From: Erythrophleum ivorense
Lineage: Eukaryota; Streptophyta; Magnoliopsida; Fabales; Fabaceae
Direction: 5' to 3'
Assembly: GCA_026724425.1 (NCBI GenBank)
Contig: JAIUCV010000019.1
Coordinates: forward strand, 9,009,141-9,073,140
Length of the DNA: 64,000 nucleotides
Part shown: piece by piece, positions 58,321 to 64,000 of the stretch
How the letters are laid out: every line of letters starts with the position of its first letter
How positions within the stretch are numbered: the first letter of the stretch is position 1
Notes under the pieces: model-generated
Databases searched by the model: none
The model's input: the letters and a program-made list of their open reading frames with translations, nothing else
Told to the model about the DNA's origin: nothing
Program-made: the position numbers and the translations under genes

Positions 58321-59163
58321 AGGTGTTTACTAAAGTTGATTTTTTGTGTCTAGAATGAAAATTGATGAGAAAACAATAGAATGGCTACAGTGTTTTTGAG
58401 GATTTAATTGAGTTTAATTTCCCTCTTATTTGTTTATGGCAATTCTTGTGACAAGTAGTTAAAACTTGCGTGATTTAATTATAGGAGCTTGGTTAAGTTC
58501 TAATATAATTTGATTGCGGTCTTGCTCATGAATTTGTATAATGGGATTGGGGTTGCTGGTTAGAAGAACAATATTCCCTTGTGTAAAAAATAAAAAAATA
58601 AAATAATTATATATATATATATATATATAAAATAGAGATTCTTCTCCTCTAGTGGAAGCTACCTAGTAATCGGGGGCTTTCATCACCAATGTCAGCTTTT
58701 GCGTAAAACAATAGTGGAACTTATGAGTATGCAAAGCACCCTAACTATGTCACCTTAGTTTGAGTAATCGGGTGGCTTCATTACAAATGTTGTCATTCGC
58801 TTAAAAAGGATTTAGGAGACAAGGAAGGGAAGAAAATCTCTTTAGAAAAAAAAGAAAAAAAAGGAAAGGAAAAGAATAAAATGATACATGTAAAAAGAAA
58901 TAAAAGAAGGGGATGATTTCTTCTATATTAGAATTTCAACTCTCATTTTATGAGTGCATGGGTTGGCCTTGCAAATTGTATTGGAAATGTGTAAATTTTG
59001 AAGTTAAGTTATGCTTGTTTAGCTTCTTAGTTACACAAGGTTGCTGGATTCAAGTATGAGGGAATTTTAAGCTAGAATTAAATGTTCTAATATACTGTGT
59101 TATTTTATTGTTTGTTTTGAAAGTGTGGATAAGTGAATTTTGCTTGAGGACAAGCAATTATCT
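58321..59163 (+). other. E1 3' noncoding region, last part
   Basis: AT-rich, with a TA microsatellite of about 10 units at 58609-58629 and A-rich runs near 58845-58865. 'gcttgaggacaagcaa' near 59141 parallels the box before the extra tract. No reading frame. Confidence 0.65.
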
Positions 59164-59176
59164 AAGTGTGGGGGAG
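59164..59176 (+). promoter_or_regulatory. Polypurine tract of E1
   Basis: AAGTGTGGGGGAG directly precedes LTR-2, as is standard in Athila. Confidence 0.9.
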
Positions 59177-60426
59177 TGATGACTCCCAATATTGTGTATT
59201 ACTTATAGTTAATTGGATTTAATTTGGGAGTCATCCATTAGAGTTTTAGTGGGATTTATTCATTAATTGTAAGTAATTTTTCAATTCAAAAGTGAAAGAG
59301 AGAAATGAAGTTAATTGTGAATAATTATGATTGAGTAGATGTTTCCTTAATAGAAAATATTTCTTGCTTCAGAATTTTATTCAATGATAAGCTCCAGGCA
59401 AAGAAGCGGTCGCTTTATCTGAAGAAGCGGCCACTAAATTCGGCATCAAAACTCTGCGTCAAAATTCTGCGTTTTGATTAATGAGGATACAAAACACGAA
59501 TTGCAGCTAGGTTTTGGGGCATTCTGCGGGTTCTGAACGTCTAGGAGGTATTTTTGGGTGGTCTTTGGAGGTTTTTCAAGCTTGGAGGAGTGAAGGAAGA
59601 GGAAGAATCAAGGGGGAGTTCAACTTTCTGCATTTCTCTCATCCCTTTGTTTGTTTTTTCTGCTTCTCTTCATCTTCTCCATGTATTTGATTGGGATTCA
59701 CTGTAGATTTAGCTATGTGTAGCTAAACTTTTCTTTACCTAGAGCACTATGAACTTGATGTGAACTAAATCTTTGTTTTACTTGTTGATTGTAATGATTG
59801 GAGTTTTGTGTATCCTCCTCTTGCTTAATACTTACTTAGGGATTGGCCACCTCTTGGAATTGATTTGGGTAATTGGAATTTATCTTGAAAAAGGAATTCT
59901 AATTGGACCTAAGAGTTGGATAGATTAAGTTAGATTATTCTAATTTGTAATTGGGATAGAAATATATCTAATTGCCTTAATTGGTTTGTAGAGGGTTATG
60001 GTTTGTAATGCACTCTAACCTAATTCTAAGGACACTTAGAGTTCAGGGAAGAGTAGGGCTATAATTACATCAACGGACGGTTATAGCTTATGAATCTCTT
60101 AACCCACAAGGTGATAATTAATTGCAATTGAACAAGTAATTAAGTTCTAGTAAGCATTAAGGGAATAGTGACTCTAGGTAACTTCAAAACCTTGGATTTT
60201 TATCTAAATTTTCTTTGCCAACCAAGTTTATTTTAAATTGTTTTGTGTTAAAACTAGTTCTAAGTTCATGAATTGCTTAATTAGTTGCTTAATGTGGATG
60301 AAAGTGGGTTATGCATTGCCTAATTGTATTTGAGTCGTTCTTCGTGGGAACGATACTCATATTTATTATTGAACTACTTGAACCGACCCGTGCACTTGCG
60401 GAAACACATATAATTTTTCGTGGTCA
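59177..60426 (+). repeat. LTR-2 of E1 (shared middle LTR)
   Basis: 1250 bp. The same inverted repeat is at 59178-59189 and 59224-59235. It is followed not by the target duplication but by another primer site and leader, so it served both as 3' LTR of the first unit and as 5' LTR of a second. Confidence 0.9.
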
Positions 60427-60658
60427 AATTTTCTTGCGCCGTTGCCGGGGAATGGCTTAAATATTCAGTTAGAAGTGTGTAATCTTTAGTAGTCCTCAAT
60501 TAAGCATTAGTTAGTTAATTAGTTAAAATTTTTGTTCATTCTGTCATTTGCTTTTGGTTTTTGTTTAAAGTAATACAGTTGGGTGAATATTTCTTTATAG
60601 GTACCATGGTATATGCCGAAGTGATCCCCTACAAAGAAGAAGCACACAACAAAGAAAA
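60427..60658 (+). repeat. Second E1 leader with primer site and gag start
   Basis: Copy of 49859-50089 with only about two differences by eye. The primer site is at 60434-60451. The gag ATG is at 60612, and the same TGA is at the fourth codon. It breaks off at 'acaaagaaaa'. Confidence 0.88.
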
Positions 60659-60671
60659 GTGATCCCCTACA
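60657..60671 (+). repeat. 15-bp local duplication at the E1 deletion junction
   Basis: AAGTGATCCCCTACA repeats 60619-60633, 38 bp upstream. It links the broken leader to the LTR-3 stub and looks like filler copied from nearby during break repair. Confidence 0.8.
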
Positions 60672-60703
60672 CTTGCGGAAACACATATAATTTTTCGTGG
60701 TCA
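60671..60703 (+). repeat. LTR-3 stub of E1 (last 33 bp)
   Basis: Identical to the last 33 bp of LTR-1 (49826-49858), ending CGTGGTCA, and followed directly by TATTT. It is the true 3' terminus of the original insertion. Confidence 0.88.
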
Positions 60704-60708
60704 TATTT
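60704..60708. repeat. Right target-site duplication of E1 (TATTT)
   Basis: Exact copy of 48604-48608. A5 resumes beyond it. Confidence 0.85.
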
Positions 60709-61145
60709 TCAAGCTATGAAAAGTATGCTAGCTTGCTCTTATATACCATGACTCTTGATGCCACGTTATGCTTTCAAATGAATATATGATGTGTGATTGA
60801 GCTTGCTTGAGTATGGAGAGGCCAAGAACTCTTTCCCATGGTGAGAATGAGCCAAAAACCCTTGAGCTTGGTTGAGACAAAGTAAAGAATCTCCCAAAAG
60901 CAAAATGGACTCCCAAAGAGTGTGGTTGAGTCCAAAGATTTCAAAGAATGGGTGAGGTAAGTCCAAATACCATGGAGAGAAGTGTGAGGCCAATCTAAAT
61001 ACTTGGTGAGCTCTTGAATGCCTTGTATGATGTGTTTCTATGCCAAGCTTGATTTTAAATGTTCATGAATTTTATTTTTTCCACACATGCATTCATAGAA
61101 CTTGCTTGCACATATTATGTGTGATGGAATGAGAGATGAGCTATT

Positions 61146-61161
61146 GAGATTCTTGAATCTC
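61146..61161 (+). other. Conserved LTR hairpin, A5 copy (GAGATTC / GAATCTC)
   Basis: A perfect 7-bp stem with a 2-base loop, followed by ACTCCCTCC. Confidence 0.6.
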
Positions 61162-62623
61162 ACTCCCTCCTCTTAAATGTCCTAATATGCTAGGTGGACT
61201 AAGTGGATATGGCAATGGGAGCCTACCACATTGAAGAAAGAAGATTGCCACCCTTATACTTGATTTTTGTCTTTTGATTCATAATGAGGCTTCATGATGT
61301 ATATTATTATTGTAAATAGTCTATGACCCCTTGCATAAATGTAAAAATGATATTATGTGATAGCTAAATGAATGAGTATGGTGTATGTATTCTAGAACAT
61401 AAATTGAGTATTTATGCCAATGGGTGCATTTAAGAAAAGCTTAGTGTAATGTGTATAAGTGAAGGTGAAAAGGCCAAAATGAGATGCAAATGGTTTGGGA
61501 CCATTTGGGCAGTTCCCACAAGTCTTAAACATGCTTTTAGATTTGTTCAAAAGGTGCCAAGACCCAAGGGAAGCCAAATGGCAATTTTGGTACCCTATGT
61601 GGAGCCAAAAGTGACCAAAAAGGAACCCTATGTCACTTTTTAGCTAAATGATTTATTCTTGATTTGAGATTTGGCATGCTATTAGAATATGTTGAGAGCT
61701 TTTTGAAAAGATAAAGATCATAATTTTTGGAGATCTATAGAATATTTGATAATTTTTCAAAGTTGGCTAAAATTTTTGAAATGGTTTGATGCACTATTAC
61801 ATTGGGTCCGAAATTATTTTCTATCACATGAAGCTTAAATGAGGTCCAATTGCCATGCAATTTTAAAGGAAGAAACTAGAGTTATAAGTGACTTGTGCCA
61901 ACTAGAATCATCCCATTTGGATGTCTAGAGTGGGAGATATGATTTTTCAAAGATTCAGTCTAGTGTTAGGGTCCAACCAGACCTTAGTCACTATTTGATC
62001 AAAATTCAGGGCCTGGGCGAGCTTGAACTGGTTTGGAGTGATTTTTTCCTTCTATCTAACATCCTCAGCTTTCCAAATTAGTATCATTCACTAGAATTGG
62101 AATTTTTTGGAATTAATTGGACATTTTTTAAGTTCATATCAATAAACTGTGATAACATCAGGGTCTAGTCCAACCTCCAGACTATTTCATGCGTCAAAAG
62201 CTCTGTGTGTGGGATGTTATGACTTGTACATATTTTTATCATGAAGTAGACATCCCAAGCTTTTTAGAATGATAAAGATTACATAATTTTGATATTTCTA
62301 GATTTAGTTATGATTTTCCAAAGTTTTGGACAGAATGGGGGCAAATCTAGCCAAAATTCAATAAGTTCAATTTATGTTCCATTTCGGTTTCCTTGGCTCA
62401 TGAGCAAGATTTTGTGATGAAAATAAGTAGTAATGATGTATTTAAATATAAAGATGTATGGTATGAACCCACACGATCCACGTGACACTAATTGTGAATT
62501 TTTAAGCACGACGTAACGTAATTAAATCCATTATTGTTAGTTCCTTTTCCATGTGCTCTTACAAAAATGATGATATGGAGCTTATGAATGCCAAGAATAG
62601 GGTTAGATATATATGGTATTACA

Positions 62624-62628
62624 ATAAA
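62624..62628. repeat. Right target-site duplication of A5 (ATAAA)
   Basis: Exact copy of 46839-46843. A6 continues from here. Confidence 0.8.
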
Positions 62629-64000
62629 TGTCAGAAACGTAATGTTTAATTTTTTTCGTAAACATATGAAACATACCAAATAGAAAAGGAAGTCCCATAG
62701 ACTGAAGAATTTGAGGTCTAACAAAATTAGAGCAATAATCTAGACCTTAAATAAGGAGAATCTAAGGATAGAGGTGCCCTGAAAATGGAGCTAGAACAAT
62801 CAGACGAAATTCAACGAAAATGCAGTGGCATTTTCATAATTTTAGATATTTTTTAAAAAACTTATAGGAGGAATTTTTAAATGAGAAAAATGAGTTTTTC
62901 AGAGTTTTTAGAGGCCCTAAAAACTATAGGAACTCCCAAAACAGTTGAAACCCCTCTGATTGACGTTTTATAACATCGGTTAACCCAAACTTTGACTAAT
63001 TTGTTTGGAAAGGTTTTAGCTCCAAATTGAGTGATTCCAAAGGCATTTTATAAGGTTGAGAACCTAAAATTTATGATAGAAAAGATAGTTCTAAAATAAA
63101 CCTAAAACAAAAATGCCAAAATGATGGGACGTATATGGAATTTTCTTAAAAAAATTGTATTTCCTTTTTACTTAAGTGATGCGTCCCACTCTTCTCCCTA
63201 CTTAACTGACCTTCCATCTCCCCAAAATAGAGAGTGAGACCAAGGGAGAGAGGCACACAAGAGAAGGAAAAAAGGGAGAGGAAAACTATGGCAAAAAGGT
63301 ATGAAAATGGTGGAATTTCTTGGTCTTCCCTTTAGTAAACTTAATATACTCCTTCTCCCCCTTCTTCCTATAGTTTTATTGAAGTATTAAGTTCTATTTT
63401 GAACCTAAACCATAGGGGAGGAGTTCAAATTTCAAGAGGAGGACCAAGGTAAAGGGGAAAGATCTTGAGAAAAACTTGAATTCAAGGTAAATCTATTAGT
63501 TTTCATGCTTCTTCTTCCTTGCTCCCTTTATGTATGGTTCGGCCACTATATGGACAGCCAAGAGGAAGTTAATTTTGAACCAAACCAAGGATGAATCTTA
63601 GGAATTAAAGTGTGGGAAACAAGAATATGCAAAGAGAACAAAGAAAGAACCATGAATTTGCAAGATAGAAAAGCTAGGGATTTGTGAACATAACCTAAAA
63701 TCTGTATTGATCCAAGAATTTCCTAGCCTATGTAAGTGTTTGTTTGAATTCCTAAGACCCTTAGGGAGCCTCCCAAGTGTCTCTTTCAAGGAAAAATTGA
63801 AAACTCCATAGGTGCAAATGAAGAACATAGGTTCGACCAAGGAGAGTTCATAGACCTAGGGAGTGTTTTAATTTCTTTCAAGCTTAATTTTGCATCATAT
63901 ATGATAGAAGAGTATGCGAGGAAGCTTTGGAAAAAATTTAGAAAGCCTAGAAAGTGTAATGGAGGTATAAGTTCCATATTATAGCATAATAAAGAAACAC

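Larger units (their letters stand above)
48609..60703 (+). mobile_element. E1: Athila retrotransposon with a collapsed tandem 3' end
   Basis: Layout: LTR-1 (48609-49858), internal region (49859-59176), LTR-2 (59177-60426), a second copy of the leader (60427-60657), a 15-bp duplicated junction, and the last 33 bp of LTR-3 (60671-60703). TATTT flanks LTR-1 and the LTR-3 stub. LTR-1 and LTR-2 are both 1250 bp and differ at about 24 sites by my count, all but about two of them transitions. The Asp-type primer site, the pol motifs and the AAGTGTGGGGGAG tract define the Athila lineage. The coding region has about a dozen lesions and cannot be autonomous. Confidence 0.9.
46844..62623 (+). mobile_element. 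A5: solo LTR of the Tekay-like family, split by E1
   Basis: Begins TGTAACATCTG and ends ATATGGTATTACA, with an exact ATAAA duplication. The pieces are 46844-48608 and 60704-62623, about 3.68 kb when joined. The break falls in 'tgtgtgtatgtgtatttt', and the right piece goes on with the 'gagctatgaaaa' type sequence as in A1 near 4290. The right piece has GTGAGG-type repeats (about 60815-61000), the GAGATTC/GAATCTC hairpin (61146-61161) and the tail. No internal region, hence a solo LTR. Confidence 0.8.
46820..64000 (+). mobile_element. A6: LTR of the Tekay-like family, split by A5 and running off the window
   Basis: The first 24 bp (46820-46843, TATAACATCTGG...) are continued at 62624-64000 ('tgtcagaaacgtaatg', 'cgtaaacatatgaaacat', then the usual purine-rich leader at about 63220-63300). 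The joined start parallels the E3 3' LTR at 41747. About 1.4 kb is visible. Whether it is a solo LTR or belongs to a full element cannot be told, because its end is outside the window. No coding sequence is supported in 62629-64000. Confidence 0.7.

Noticed and set aside
58165..58353. Env-like protein gene in E1
   Set aside because: 62 hydrophobic codons after an acceptor-like site, but no env signature and the frame runs across the extra polypurine tract.

Overview
The window comes from the nuclear genome of a flowering plant, probably a dicot. It is AT-rich, and every coding trace belongs to plant-specific lineages of Ty3/gypsy LTR retrotransposons (Tekay/Del chromoviruses and Athila). The species cannot be fixed from the sequence. 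I find no host gene, tRNA, rRNA or CRISPR array. Essentially all 64 kb can be read as one stack of retrotransposons inserted into one another, several levels deep.

Outermost is E0, a decayed minus-strand Tekay-like element (1-1506 and 18263-20447, continuing beyond the left edge). Into E0 went a minus-strand solo LTR, A0 (1507-18262). Into A0 went two plus-strand insertions: solo LTR A1 (2524-5987, target duplication ACATT) and a complete Tekay element (7007-17273, target duplication TTTTA). The Tekay element has two 2749-bp LTRs, an initiator-Met primer site, a gag-pol frame broken by a single TAG, a chromodomain and a polypurine tract.

From 20448 rightward runs E2, a decayed minus-strand Athila-like element: 3' LTR 20448-21562, pol 25709-29179, gag split between 29180-29825 and 45270-46067, primer site 46523-46540, and a partial 5' LTR from 46545. 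E2 holds solo LTR A2 (22288-25023) and an old Tekay-like element, E3 (29826-45269), which landed in its gag. The 5' LTR of E3 is broken by an inverted related LTR (A4) and a fragment of another LTR subfamily (B).

The 5' LTR of E2 is interrupted by LTR A6 (from 46820 past the right edge). A6 is split 24 bp from its start by solo LTR A5 (46844-62623, target duplication ATAAA). A5 contains the Athila element E1 (48609-60703, target duplication TATTT).

E1 is the most unusual object here. It is LTR - internal region - LTR - 231 bp of a second leader - a 15-bp local duplication - the last 33 bp of a third LTR. The target duplication brackets the third stub. This is the collapsed remnant of a tandem element. 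Coordinates of the nested parts rest on eye alignment. Edges with a matching target duplication are firm; A4, B and the E3 outer edges are approximate.
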